From assembly GCA_964369955.1 (NCBI GenBank), contig CAYJFQ010000002.1, forward strand, positions 58,968-122,967: 64,000 bases of DNA, in the 5' to 3' direction. Below, piece after piece: positions 18,451-26,194 of this stretch; within the stretch, counting starts at the first letter, position 1, and each line of letters opens with the position of its first letter. The notes beneath the pieces are model-generated. The model did no database searches. It saw only the letters and a program-made list of their open reading frames with translations, and was not told where the DNA came from. A program made the translations under genes and the position numbers. The DNA comes from CAYJFQ01 sp964369955. Its GTDB lineage: Bacteria; Bacillota_I; Bacilli_A; Erysipelotrichales; Erysipelotrichaceae.

Positions 18451-19413
18451 TTAGATTCGTTTGAGCGTAACTTGAGATACCGTCAACATCTTTAGTTTGT
18501 TTAACTCAAACGTTTTTTTATTTAATCCAAGTACTTCAAATACTTGATATTGTGATTTATAACCTAAAGACTTTCTAGAATAGTTATTCACATTTATATC
18601 TATTCCTTTGGGTGTACATTCTCTAAAATGTGAATGATTTTTTCACACGCTCCTTTTTGATCGCTTCTTCTAGATTCGCAATAAAATAATTCAGATAAAA
18701 TTTTTCCAGTTTCGCAATTTGAAATAATAGATGTTGGATTCTTAAATTTCTTACCATTGTCAGTTAAGAAACATTCAAAGGTTTCTTTATACCGCTAAAC
18801 ACTCGTAATACTTCGCTACTATATGTAGATTTAATTTTGAAATACAATTGAAGACTACTTTTTACATGATGAAAGGTTAATACAGTGGGTCCTCCTTTAA
18901 TACCTTCTACCGTATCCATTTGTCATATATTGCATTTGGATGATTGGATATACTCTATATATTTATTAAAGGTTCTACCTTCTAGATAGTTGTAATTTAT
19001 AGCTTGTTCTCTTACTTTTTAATTGTTTTTATAGGTTTATATCTAACTTTTCTTTTTAAATCTATGTTTTTAACAGAAAGAAAGCCTTGATCTATAAGCC
19101 TGTATACTGTACTAGTAGATATATTTAGCTTATTCATAGCAATGATTACTTCTATAGAAATACTTCTACTTACTCCATCTTTTATAATTTCATCTAACTC
19201 TTTTAGCTCTGCTTCTGTTTGTTTGGGACCTTCTTTCCATTTTGAAACATTGTCTTTATATTCTGGATGTGCAAAATGGGATTTATAGTAATACTTAGGT
19301 GATTTGCAATCCTTTTTTTCATCACATGCATTACAAACATAAGGGAACTGATTACGTGTTTTACAAGTGGAATTAGGAGTAAACTGTTCGCATAAATCAT
19401 TACTAGCTTCCAT
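18451..19413 (-). pseudogene. IS30-type transposase pseudogene (copy A)
   Basis: Starts MEASN (ATG at 19413) and jumps straight to DLCEQFTPN because of the internal deletion. A Cys-rich segment (YVCNACDEKKDC) follows, then FYYKSHFAHPEYK-like sequence and a helix-turn-helix-like block ending at a stop near 19012. Beyond that, pieces of the DDE core can be read in broken frames: MDTVEG (first Asp), LTDNG (second Asp), KGACEKIIH (Glu region) and NNYSRKSLGYKSQYQVF at the C-terminus. At least three stops or frameshifts interrupt the core, so it is inactive. Confidence 0.8.
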
Positions 19414-19539
19414 TACATTTACTTTCTTTCTATTAACAGGCCCGACTATATTGTACAAAACGGAAGTTTCAGCGATAAATACAAGTGAAACGGAATTTTC
19501 AAAAATAATTGAGGGGAAAGTTATTATTTTATATTCAAC

Positions 19540-19567
19540 TTGATTATATTTTTTTAAATTGTATAAT
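19540..19567 (+). promoter_or_regulatory. promoter of the two-gene cassette
   Basis: TTGATT (19540-19545) and TATAAT (19562-19567) have a 16-bp spacer. They lie just outside the right end of IS copy A and about 44 bp before the start at 19611. Confidence 0.65.
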
Positions 19568-19610
19568 AAAAGTATTAAATAATAGTGATAAATCACGAAA
19601 GGAGAATAGT

Positions 19611-20093
19611 ATGTATAGAATTTTAAGTATTTTTTTATCTTTTATATTAGTGTTCCCTTTTATGTCTGTTGGGGTAAACGCTAGTGATGAAAATTTGATA
19701 TTAGAATTTGGTGGCAAAAAAGACTTTGTGAATTACAATGATACTGAAATTGAGAAGTATGTTAATGAAATAGATAGTTATACTGTTTATGAAAATGATG
19801 AATATGTAAAAGTTTTAGAATATTATTCAGAAATTGATGATGCCACTTATTGTGTTAAAGTATTTTTAGATAAAATAGAAATTTATAATACAGAGAGCAA
19901 TTTGTTAGTATCTAGTGCAACTATTGAAAAAAATTTTGATGAAGATTACAAATTGAAAAGTCAAATGATAGATTTTCCAGAAAGAAATGATGTATCGCAA
20001 TCTTCTAGTTCATATGAAAGATGGGGAAGTTATGTCTATATCTATAGGGATAGTTTGAAGTATTGGCTCAAACTTATTAATTATCATGTTTAA
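19611..20093 (+). CDS. secreted protein of unknown function
   Basis: 160 residues with an N-terminal signal peptide (hydrophobic core about 4-20, then VGVNASDE as a likely cleavage region). The mature part is acidic and Tyr/Asp/Glu-rich with no Cys. I do not recognise a family. The start at 19611 is chosen because AAAGGAG lies 7 nt upstream and a signal peptide follows at once. Upstream in-frame codons lack these features. It overlaps the next small membrane protein by 8 bp, so the pair is one unit, enclosed by the two IS copies. It may be a passenger or a local gene trapped between insertions. Confidence 0.7.
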   Translation: MYRILSIFLSFILVFPFMSVGVNASDENLILEFGGKKDFVNYNDTEIEKYVNEIDSYTVYENDEYVKVLEYYSEIDDATYCVKVFLDKIEIYNTESNLLVSSATIEKNFDEDYKLKSQMIDFPERNDVSQSSSSYERWGSYVYIYRDSLKYWLKLINYHV

Positions 20094-20400
20094 GAAAATG
20101 AGGATAATTGATAGAACTATTAATAATAATGGTGAATCAATAAGACTGAGTAAGGAGAAATACTATCTAGATCTTAAATCTCTAAATATAATGAAGAAGT
20201 GGCAGATATTGTTCAGAGTTACTCCAGCAATAAGCGCATTAATTGTTATGTTTATAAGAAACTATATTTTTAGAGATGAATTTTTAAAAGAGAATGTTGT
20301 GGTTTTTATTTTGCTATTGTTGTTGCTTTTTGTGATTTTTGGTTATGTTATTGAGTTTATAGCTTTTAAAAAGTTTAGGGATTACTTAAGGAAAACTTAG
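20086..20400 (+). CDS. small membrane protein with two predicted helices
   Basis: 104 residues. A basic N-terminal cytosolic part of about 40 residues is followed by helices at about 45-62 and 73-95 and a short basic tail (FKKFRDYLRKT), consistent with a hairpin membrane protein with both ends inside. No family is recognised. The ATG lies within the last codons of the secreted-protein gene, so translation is likely coupled and the products may act together. Transcription would end at the hairpin in IS copy B. Confidence 0.65.
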   Translation: MFKKMRIIDRTINNNGESIRLSKEKYYLDLKSLNIMKKWQILFRVTPAISALIVMFIRNYIFRDEFLKENVVVFILLLLLLFVIFGYVIEFIAFKKFRDYLRKT

Positions 20401-20469
20401 GGTTGTAATTTGTTTGGCTGATAAATTAATAAAAAAAGTCAAAAGAATTATTTTGCTCAATTTTAACTG

Positions 20470-20513
20470 AAAGTTCCGTTTTTAAAGTAAGACTTTAATA
20501 GCGGGACTTTTTT
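20470..20513 (+). terminator. terminator hairpin in left end of IS copy B
   Basis: Same hairpin and T-run as in copy A. It lies 70 bp after the second cassette gene and probably terminates that transcript. Confidence 0.7.
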
Positions 20514-20665
20514 GATATAAGTATTTAAAAAATAAAAATATATTATAATTTAGTTAGAAACTAAGGAAAAGGGCACTATAAAATTGAACTTTAATCGATA
20601 ATTTTTCTTATTTTCATTCATAGTTCCGTTTTGTTTTTTTGAAATAGTCCTGTTAGTTTTGTAAT

Positions 20666-21239
20666 TTAGATTCGTTTGAGCGTAACTTGAGATACCGTCA
20701 ACATCTTTAGTTTGTTTAACTCAAACGTTTTTTTATTTAATCCAAGTACTTCAAATACTTGATATTGTGATTTATAACCTAAAGACTTTCTAGAATAGTT
20801 ATTCACATTTATATCTATTCCTTTGGGTGTACATTCTCTAAAATGTGAATGATTTTTTCACACGCTCCTTTTTGATCGCTTCTTCTAGATTCGCAATAAA
20901 ATAATTCAGATAAAATTTTTCCAGTTTCGCAATTTGAAACAATGGAATTAGGAGTAAACTGTTCGCATAAATCATTACAGTTTCCGTATCTACAATATTT
21001 GCATTTACCAAACTGACATGTATCACATAAGTGCATTTGAGTACATTCAATCTGCTTACAACAAATATTTTTTTATTTGCACGATTATACAGTTTGCGAT
21101 GGGTTTTGATTTCATAGGAAACATCTCTTGGGTCTCTGACTAGAGTGGATGCAATATCTTTTAAGTTTTTCTTTTCATTTAACATAATTTCAATTTGATC
21201 TCTTTGTTTTTCAACAAGGTGGACATTACTAGCTTCCAT
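20666..21239 (-). pseudogene. IS30-type transposase pseudogene (copy B)
   Basis: Starts MEASNVHLVEKQRDQIE (ATG at 21239), followed by a helix-turn-helix with IASTLVRDPRDVSYEIK, typical of the IS30 N-terminus. A frameshift follows KKIF. The frame then yields MHLCDTCQFGKCKYCRYGN, a Cys-rich block, before the deletion junction. The remaining C-terminal pieces carry the same broken codons as copy A. Confidence 0.8.
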
Positions 21240-21396
21240 TACATTTACTTTCTTTCTATTAACAGGCCCGACTATATTGTACAAAACGGAAGTTTCAGCG
21301 ATAAATACAAGTGAAACGGAATTTTCAAAAATAATTGAGGGGAAAGTTATTTTCTAAAAAAAATAGTAAATTTATACACATAAATGAAATATTGTG

Positions 21397-21405
21397 TGTT
21401 ATAAT
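21397..21405 (+). promoter_or_regulatory. extended -10 promoter of rpmG
   Basis: TGTTATAAT lies 25 bp upstream of the rpmG start. No good -35 box is visible, which the TGN extension may compensate for. Confidence 0.55.
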
Positions 21406-21429
21406 AATAAGGCTTATAAGGAGGTTATC

Positions 21430-21585
21430 ATGGCTTCAAGAGAAAACATCATCTTCAAGTGTTCAGTTTGTAGTGAAGAGAATTATTTAGGTAGTCGCAA
21501 CAAACGTAAAAACCCTGAAAAAATGATTATTAAAAAGTATTGTTGGAAATGCAATAAGAAAACAGATCATAAGGAGAAAAAATAA
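21430..21585 (+). CDS. rpmG: 50S ribosomal protein L33
   Basis: 51 residues: MASRENIIFKCSVCSEENY, then the basic LGSRNKRKNPEKM and CWKCNKKTDHKE. The two CxxC pairs (KCSVC and CWKC) mark the zinc-binding form of bL33. The start is the ATG at 21430 with AAGGAGG 5 nt upstream. An upstream in-frame ATG at 21394 lies within the promoter and is not used. A short terminator overlaps the stop. Together with the MBL gene and comG this matches the rpmG region of Bacillus. Confidence 0.95.
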   Translation: MASRENIIFKCSVCSEENYLGSRNKRKNPEKMIIKKYCWKCNKKTDHKEKK

Positions 21586-21604
21586 AGCCAATAGGCTTTT
21601 TTTC
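21584..21604 (+). terminator. intrinsic terminator after rpmG
   Basis: Short 6-bp stem AAAGCC/GGCTTT with an AATA loop, followed by a T-run that starts within the rpmG stop region. Confidence 0.65.
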
Positions 21605-21616
21605 TTAATCTAGAAT

Positions 21617-22213
21617 ATGGAAAAAATTAAGACATTTGTTGATAACAAAATTATGAATAATACTTATCTTCTTATCAAAGATGGTAAGTGTTTAATTATC
21701 GATCCTAGCTTCACTACTAAAAAAATAATAAGTTATATTAAAGAAGAAAATCTGGAATTATTAGCTATTTTATTAACTCATGGACATTATGATCACTTTG
21801 CAGGCGTTGATATCTTAGGAGAAATCTTCAATTGTGACTATTATATAAGTGAGGAGGATGAAGGATTTCTATCTGGATATGAAAGTAAATTCTTTGGACA
21901 CGAAGTAAAACAATTGCCAAAGTTTTATCCTGATTATCATCTTGATATTGGTGATTTCCATATTGAATTGATGAAAGTTCCTGGACATACTCCTGGATCT
22001 GTAATCCTGATTTATGAAGATAAAATGTTCACCGGTGACTTTTTATTTGCTGGTGGTATCGGAAGGACCGATCTCCCTAAGGGAAGTGTTAAAGATATGC
22101 AGAAATCTTTAGAGATGCTAAAGGATATTAAAGTTGAGTATTATATTTATCCAGGACATGAAGAAACTAGTGTTCTTAGTAAAGAGTTAAAAAGAAATCC
22201 TTATTTGAGATAA
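21617..22213 (+). CDS. MBL-fold metallohydrolase (YqgX / glyoxalase II-like)
   Basis: 198 residues. Zinc ligands are in THGHYDHFAG (about 54-63), PGHTPGS (about 117-123), FTGDFLF and the final PGHEE. This set is typical of the small YqgX-type hydrolases that resemble hydroxyacylglutathione hydrolase. The true substrate is unknown. It sits directly upstream of the prepilin peptidase and comG genes, as yqgX does in Bacillus. No Shine-Dalgarno sequence is obvious. The downstream gene begins 2 bp after the stop. Confidence 0.88.
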   Translation: MEKIKTFVDNKIMNNTYLLIKDGKCLIIDPSFTTKKIISYIKEENLELLAILLTHGHYDHFAGVDILGEIFNCDYYISEEDEGFLSGYESKFFGHEVKQLPKFYPDYHLDIGDFHIELMKVPGHTPGSVILIYEDKMFTGDFLFAGGIGRTDLPKGSVKDMQKSLEMLKDIKVEYYIYPGHEETSVLSKELKRNPYLR

Positions 22214-22215
22214 AA

Positions 22216-22848
22216 TTGATAAATTTGTTGACAGCATTAATAATAAGTAATGCCTTGGTTGTGATTTCTAATAGATATTGTTTTAAACATGAAGAGAAAA
22301 TAACCATAATTAACTTTATTCCAATAGTTAATTATGGTTATTTATTAGGAAAAAATAAACTTATGGTACTTATTTTAAGTTTTCTAGTTAGTTATTTTAC
22401 TTTATTGAATTTACCCCATAATTATTATGGATTATTTCTATTAATCACAATTTCAGTTTTGATAGTATTATCTATCATTGATTATTGGATGTATATTGTA
22501 AGTTTTGAATTTCTACTAATTTTAAGTTGCTTGAGTATTTACAAAGTCATTCTGTATTCCCATTTGACAATCTTTGATCATTTCTTTGGAGTTTTTATTT
22601 ATAGCTGTTTTATGATTTTAGTTAATCTAATTAAGAACAATAGTTTTGGAAGAGGGGATATAAAGCTTGTTGCGATTTTGGGATTATTTTTTGGTTTAGA
22701 TGGCATAATTTCAATCTTATTTTCTTCAATAATAATTGGTGGAATTATTGGTTTATTTTATATAAAATCTAAAATTAAGATAATACCTTTTGTCCCTGCG
22801 ATATGTTTGTCTAGTATTTTAGTGTTAACTAATCATAATTATATTTAG
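22216..22848 (+). CDS. comC: prepilin peptidase (A24 family, ComC-like)
   Basis: Aspartyl protease that processes competence pseudopilins. 210 residues and about seven helices. The catalytic Asp pair is in IDYWM (about 91) and the GxGD-type motif GRGDIKL (about 145-151). The N-terminal region keeps a trace of the methyltransferase half (IPIVNYGYLLGK) but lacks the paired CxxC zinc sites of full-length enzymes. The only start compatible with the conserved region is a TTG at 22216, two bases after the MBL stop, without a clear ribosome binding site. It lies directly upstream of comGA, whose pilins are its substrates. Confidence 0.85.
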   Translation: MINLLTALIISNALVVISNRYCFKHEEKITIINFIPIVNYGYLLGKNKLMVLILSFLVSYFTLLNLPHNYYGLFLLITISVLIVLSIIDYWMYIVSFEFLLILSCLSIYKVILYSHLTIFDHFFGVFIYSCFMILVNLIKNNSFGRGDIKLVAILGLFFGLDGIISILFSSIIIGGIIGLFYIKSKIKIIPFVPAICLSSILVLTNHNYI

Positions 22849-22873
22849 AGTGCTAATTAGCACTCTTTTTTTA
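22847..22873 (+). terminator. intrinsic terminator between comC and comGA
   Basis: Perfect stem AGAGTGCT/AGCACTCT with an AATT loop, then TTTTTTT. It overlaps the comC stop codon, so comGA needs its own promoter or readthrough. Confidence 0.88.
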
Positions 22874-22906
22874 GGATTACTTAGTTTTTCTAGGTATAAA
22901 GTAGTA

Positions 22907-23770
22907 ATGGATAAAATATTAAACTTAGTATTGAGCTACGCGTTTGAAAACAAGTGTAGTGATATTCATATCTCTGTTAAAGAAAAGGTGATAAAGCTTT
23001 CTTATCGCAATAAGGATGGTTTAGTTGAAAGTAATTATGGTTTATCTTTGACTTTTGTTAATCATTTACTATACATTTCTAACTTAGATATTTCATTAAA
23101 CGGAAAGCCTCAAACTAGTGTTTTTGAGTATTTCTATAATTATCAAAAGTATGCAATCAGAGTTGCATGTGTCTCTGCTTTTAATAATCTAAGTATTGTT
23201 TTAAGAATTTTAAATCAAGAAGTCTTTAAAGAGTTTGACGATTTAACCGATGATAGTAAATCTATTGAGTTGTTTGAAACTTTTAAGAGCTATGATTATG
23301 GAATAATTATGATTTCAGGTCCAACTGGTAGTGGAAAGACTACAACCGCTTATACCTTATTAAAGAGTTTTGTTAATAAGGCTATATACACTATTGAAGA
23401 TCCAATTGAAATATTTACTGACAAGTTTATACAATTACAATTAAATAGTTCTTTGGGTTTTGATTATCACAGTGCTATAAAGCAAATTTTAAGGCATGAT
23501 CCTGATGTTATTTTTATTGGAGAGGTAAGAGATTCAGTTAGTGCACAAATAGCAGTTAGATGCGCTTTAAGTGGACATTTAGTAGTATTAACTGTTCATA
23601 GCGCAAGTTGTTACTCAACGGTCAAAAGATTTTTAGATTTTGGAGTTAATAAAGATGATTTAAAGGAGGTGTTGAAAGCCATTGTTAATCAAAGACTACA
23701 TTATCAAGATAAAGTGGATAGATTTTATGCAAGATATGAAATCGCTACTGAACAAGGAATTAACATTTAA
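22907..23770 (+). CDS. comGA: competence pilus assembly ATPase ComGA
   Basis: Traffic ATPase (GspE/PilB family) that powers the transformation pilus at the cytoplasmic membrane. From the ATG at 22907 it has 287 residues, shorter than Bacillus ComGA. CSDIHIS lies at the N-terminus, Walker A is GPTGSGKTT at about 137, the Asp box is IEDPIE, Walker B is DPDVIFIGEVRD, and the His box is TVHS. An upstream reading starting at 22850 is rejected because it would begin inside the terminator. It overlaps comGB by up to 89 bp. Confidence 0.93.
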   Translation: MDKILNLVLSYAFENKCSDIHISVKEKVIKLSYRNKDGLVESNYGLSLTFVNHLLYISNLDISLNGKPQTSVFEYFYNYQKYAIRVACVSAFNNLSIVLRILNQEVFKEFDDLTDDSKSIELFETFKSYDYGIIMISGPTGSGKTTTAYTLLKSFVNKAIYTIEDPIEIFTDKFIQLQLNSSLGFDYHSAIKQILRHDPDVIFIGEVRDSVSAQIAVRCALSGHLVVLTVHSASCYSTVKRFLDFGVNKDDLKEVLKAIVNQRLHYQDKVDRFYARYEIATEQGINI

Positions 23771-24689
23771 AAAACAAGAGAAGTTATCGATAGGTGAAAT
23801 CAGGATTATACTATCTTATTTGGAATCTGGCTATTCATTTAATCAAGTTTGTGATTTTTTAGAATTTGATAATACTGAAAAAGATGCAATATTGTTTTTT
23901 AGAAATAGAAATTTACAGTTAGTAGGATATTTTTTAAATCATATAGATTTAATTAATTCATTGAAGTTATATCTAACTGCTATGGAATTCAAAGTTGATT
24001 TTAAAAAGAAGCTTTACAAGTCTATTTCATATCCGGGATTACAGCTAATATTAACATTTATTCTTTCTTTGGTTGCTCAAAATTGGCTATTTCCATTACT
24101 GCTAGATTTAACTAATAGTATGGGTGTGGTTAGTGAAAACAATTATTTATTTATTTTTATTAGTATAGTTAATGTTTTAATTATCACAAGTTTAATTTTC
24201 TTTCTATTTATGTGGTTTATATTTAATTATTTTGAATCTACTATTCTATTTAAGTTGTTGAATCTAAAGTGTTTTAAATTAGTAAAAGAGATTATTGTAA
24301 TTAAATTGTTATTGTATTTTAATTCATTTTATCGAAGCTTTAATAGTTTTGAATTGTTAGTTAAATTAATGAGAAAGATCCCTAATGAAAGGATTGTTTG
24401 TAATTTTATGGATATTATACATTTTAGATTACTTGAAGGTATTACTTTATCAAAAACTTTTGAAGTATTGGATAGTAAACTAGGAAAGTTGGTAAATTTC
24501 GGAAGTAAAACAAATAATCTTAATAATCTATTAGAAATATTTCTTCTAGAGAAAAAAGAAAGATTATTTATAATTATTAAACGAATCGGAATGAGTGTTC
24601 AATTGTTTAGTTATTGTTATATTGGATTAATTATTGTTTTAGTATATCAACTAATGTTGATGCCATTACAAATGGTAGAAAGGATGTAA
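23682..24689 (+). CDS. comGB: competence pilus polytopic membrane protein ComGB
   Basis: GspF/PilC-type inner-membrane platform protein, 335 residues. Hydrophobic segments lie at about 120-145, 160-185 and 300-330, as in the family. I favour a TTG start at 23682 because AAAGGAGGTG, the best Shine-Dalgarno in the operon, lies 10 nt upstream inside comGA. Starts at ATG 23727 or 23736 would give about 320 residues, close to Bacillus ComGB, but have weak signals. The stop abuts the comGC ATG. Confidence 0.85.
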   Translation: MLIKDYIIKIKWIDFMQDMKSLLNKELTFKKQEKLSIGEIRIILSYLESGYSFNQVCDFLEFDNTEKDAILFFRNRNLQLVGYFLNHIDLINSLKLYLTAMEFKVDFKKKLYKSISYPGLQLILTFILSLVAQNWLFPLLLDLTNSMGVVSENNYLFIFISIVNVLIITSLIFFLFMWFIFNYFESTILFKLLNLKCFKLVKEIIVIKLLLYFNSFYRSFNSFELLVKLMRKIPNERIVCNFMDIIHFRLLEGITLSKTFEVLDSKLGKLVNFGSKTNNLNNLLEIFLLEKKERLFIIIKRIGMSVQLFSYCYIGLIIVLVYQLMLMPLQMVERM

Positions 24690-24986
24690 ATGAAAAATTC
24701 AGGATTTACTTTATTAGAAATGATTATAGTTTTAGCAGTAATTTGTTTAGTCTTTGTTTTAACACTCCCAAACATTCAGCAAAAACAAGAAATAATAAAT
24801 AGTAAGGGATGCGAAGCATTAATCGAAGTGGTAAATAGTCAGATATTGTTATATAAAATCGAGACTGGAGAAGAAGTCACAAGTATTGATGATTTAATTG
24901 ATGAAGGATATTTAAAAGAAGAGCAAGCCAAGTGTAACGACGGAAGGGTCATCGATATATTTGATGGCGAAGCTGAGGCTAATTAA
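24690..24986 (+). CDS. comGC: major competence pseudopilin ComGC
   Basis: 98 residues, the size of Bacillus ComGC. The prepilin motif SGFTLLEM is at residues 4-11, followed by a hydrophobic helix to about residue 25. Cleavage before Phe6 by the ComC-like peptidase is expected. Two Cys (GCEALIE and AKCND) could form a disulfide. The ATG follows AAAGGATG directly after comGB. The stop shares bases with the next start. Confidence 0.93.
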   Translation: MKNSGFTLLEMIIVLAVICLVFVLTLPNIQQKQEIINSKGCEALIEVVNSQILLYKIETGEEVTSIDDLIDEGYLKEEQAKCNDGRVIDIFDGEAEAN

Positions 24987-25261
24987 TGTTGATATGTATT
25001 TTTGTCTCCCTAACGATATTAACAACTGTTATTGGCTTTGGCTTGCCTGGTTATGATATTGATTTAGATGTTAATAAACCATATATTTTTCAAAGTGAAT
25101 TAATTTATGCACAGAGTGAAGCGTTGATAAATAATAAGGAATATGAAATTGAAAATATAAGTTTTAACTCTTCAGGAAATGTGAATAAAGCTCAAACAAT
25201 TGAATATGAACATAAAGAATTAGTTTTATTCTTAGGGTGTGGCAGAAGTGAAATCAGATAA
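24986..25261 (+). CDS. ComGD-position minor pilin-like protein lacking a prepilin motif
   Basis: 91 residues starting at an ATG that overlaps the comGC stop (TAATG). A hydrophobic segment (about 2-19) begins at the N-terminus, but the KGFTLxE processing motif is absent. An in-frame stop at 24980-24982 rules out a longer version. By order this is the place of comGD, whose product normally has about 140 residues. It could be a truncated or diverged ComGD, or a helix-anchored protein inserted without processing. The family call rests on position only. Confidence 0.6.
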   Translation: MLICIFVSLTILTTVIGFGLPGYDIDLDVNKPYIFQSELIYAQSEALINNKEYEIENISFNSSGNVNKAQTIEYEHKELVLFLGCGRSEIR

Positions 25262-25397
25262 GGGATTTGTTCTTATTGATGCTTTAATGGGAATCTTTAT
25301 TATCTTATGCTGTATCTATATACTGACATTATTTGTCGATGTTTATTATCATTTTAATCAAATAGAGTATGCAGAAGAAATCAGCGGGCTTTATTAA
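25248..25397 (+). CDS. comGE: ComGE-like short minor pilin
   Basis: 49-residue open frame from GTG 25248, with AGGGTG 8 nt upstream. It begins MKSDKGFVLIDALMGIFI, a prepilin motif in which the Glu at +5 is replaced by Asp, followed by one hydrophobic helix and a very short tail ending HFNQIEYAEEISGLY. An alternative GTG at 25239 would add three residues. It overlaps the preceding gene by 14 bp and the comGF start by 29 bp. Its order between comGD and comGF makes it the comGE counterpart, though shorter than the Bacillus protein. Confidence 0.75.
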   Translation: MKSDKGFVLIDALMGIFIILCCIYILTLFVDVYYHFNQIEYAEEISGLY

Positions 25398-25764
25398 TTT
25401 AGAAATCATCCTCTATTTATCAATTGCATTATTACTAGTTAACATTTTGGTTCCAGCAGTTAGATTAATTAGTTTAATCTCTTTTGATAGCGTCGAAATT
25501 CAAAATAGATTAGGAATTATCCAAATCAGGAAACATTTAAATTATGCTTACTACATAGAAGTCTATGATGATTATTTAGAATATTATATTAATGATAAAC
25601 AATATACACTTTCTTTAGTTAACAATCGACTTATTCAGCAACCAGGAACATTAATATTTATGCTGGATTTACAAGAAGTTGAGTTTTTCCAAGATGATTT
25701 TACTGTTTATTTAAAATATTTAGAGGATAAAACATATTATGAACAAATTGTTACATTCAGATAA
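25369..25764 (+). CDS. comGF: minor competence pilin ComGF
   Basis: 131 residues. The prepilin-like motif AGFINLEIILYL is at about 6-17 with Glu at +5, then a hydrophobic helix to about 35. The C-terminal part has alternating strands (YYIEVYDDYLEYYIND, TLIFMLDLQEVEF) matching the ComGF fold with FxxxL repeats. It starts inside the comGE-like gene and overlaps comGG by 26 bp. It is expected in the pilus tip complex. Confidence 0.85.
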   Translation: MQKKSAGFINLEIILYLSIALLLVNILVPAVRLISLISFDSVEIQNRLGIIQIRKHLNYAYYIEVYDDYLEYYINDKQYTLSLVNNRLIQQPGTLIFMLDLQEVEFFQDDFTVYLKYLEDKTYYEQIVTFR

Positions 25765-26119
25765 AGGTTTTGTTAGTATTGTAGCTTTAATGTTTTTAGC
25801 TTTGGTATTAGCCTTTGTGGGCTCATCATTACTTGTGATTAATAATTACTTAATGACTATTAAAAATATTAATGATTTTAATAATGATAGCGTTGTTGAG
25901 ACTTATGCAATTAAATATGCTCAGTATTTGTGGGATGAGTATGCAGAAGAAGATTATTGCGAATTTTATGATGAATATGAAATTTGTTATGAATTCGATT
26001 ACTTGGATGGAAAAATTACTATTGAAAATCATAATGGTTTTAAAACAATTAAATTAGAGTATGATGATTCATATTATGCGATTAAGAAAATCTCGATCAA
26101 ATATGAAGAATATTATTGA
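25739..26119 (+). CDS. comGG: ComGG-like minor pilin
   Basis: 126 residues. Near the N-terminus KGFVSIVALMFLALVLAF resembles a prepilin signal without the conserved Glu, as in Bacillus ComGG. The rest is very acidic and Tyr-rich (DEYAEEDYCEFYDEYE). It is the last gene of the comG operon, overlapping comGF by 26 bp. No terminator is seen before efp, 75 bp downstream. Confidence 0.8.
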   Translation: MNKLLHSDKGFVSIVALMFLALVLAFVGSSLLVINNYLMTIKNINDFNNDSVVETYAIKYAQYLWDEYAEEDYCEFYDEYEICYEFDYLDGKITIENHNGFKTIKLEYDDSYYAIKKISIKYEEYY

Positions 26120-26194
26120 ATTTAACAATAAAATCACTTGTATAATTTGACAAAAGTTTATAATCATTTAAAATGTATACTAGGTAGGTATAAT

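Larger units (their letters stand above)
18237..19525 (-). mobile_element. IS30-type insertion sequence copy A, internally deleted
   Basis: The ends form an imperfect inverted repeat of about 29 bp. The left end (18241 onwards) and the right end (to 19513) both read CTCAATT...TGAAA(G/A)TTCCGTTT inwards. The outer boundary is uncertain by about 10 bp because both copies share a few more bases. Compared with copy B, it lacks 251 bp that encode the N-terminal helix-turn-helix. The deletion joins at the direct repeat CATTAC, seen once here (19398-19403) and twice in copy B (20973-20978 and 21224-21229). It lies between cshB and the two-gene cassette. Confidence 0.8.
20452..21351 (-). mobile_element. 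IS30-type insertion sequence copy B, internally deleted
   Basis: The first about 485 bp (to 20939) look identical to copy A by eye and stay in register with it (offset 2215), as does the last about 120 bp. Copy B has lost the middle of the element, which encodes the Cys-rich and early DDE part, but keeps the N-terminal helix-turn-helix region that copy A lacks. It has the same end repeats and orientation as copy A. Its right end lies about 50 bp upstream of the rpmG promoter. Confidence 0.8.

Noticed and set aside
18237..21351. Functional composite transposon
   Set aside because: Both transposase genes are deleted and interrupted, so the structure cannot move by its own enzyme.
22850..22906. 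Longer ComGA beginning at 22850
   Set aside because: That start lies inside a perfect terminator hairpin and adds a non-conserved hydrophobic stretch.
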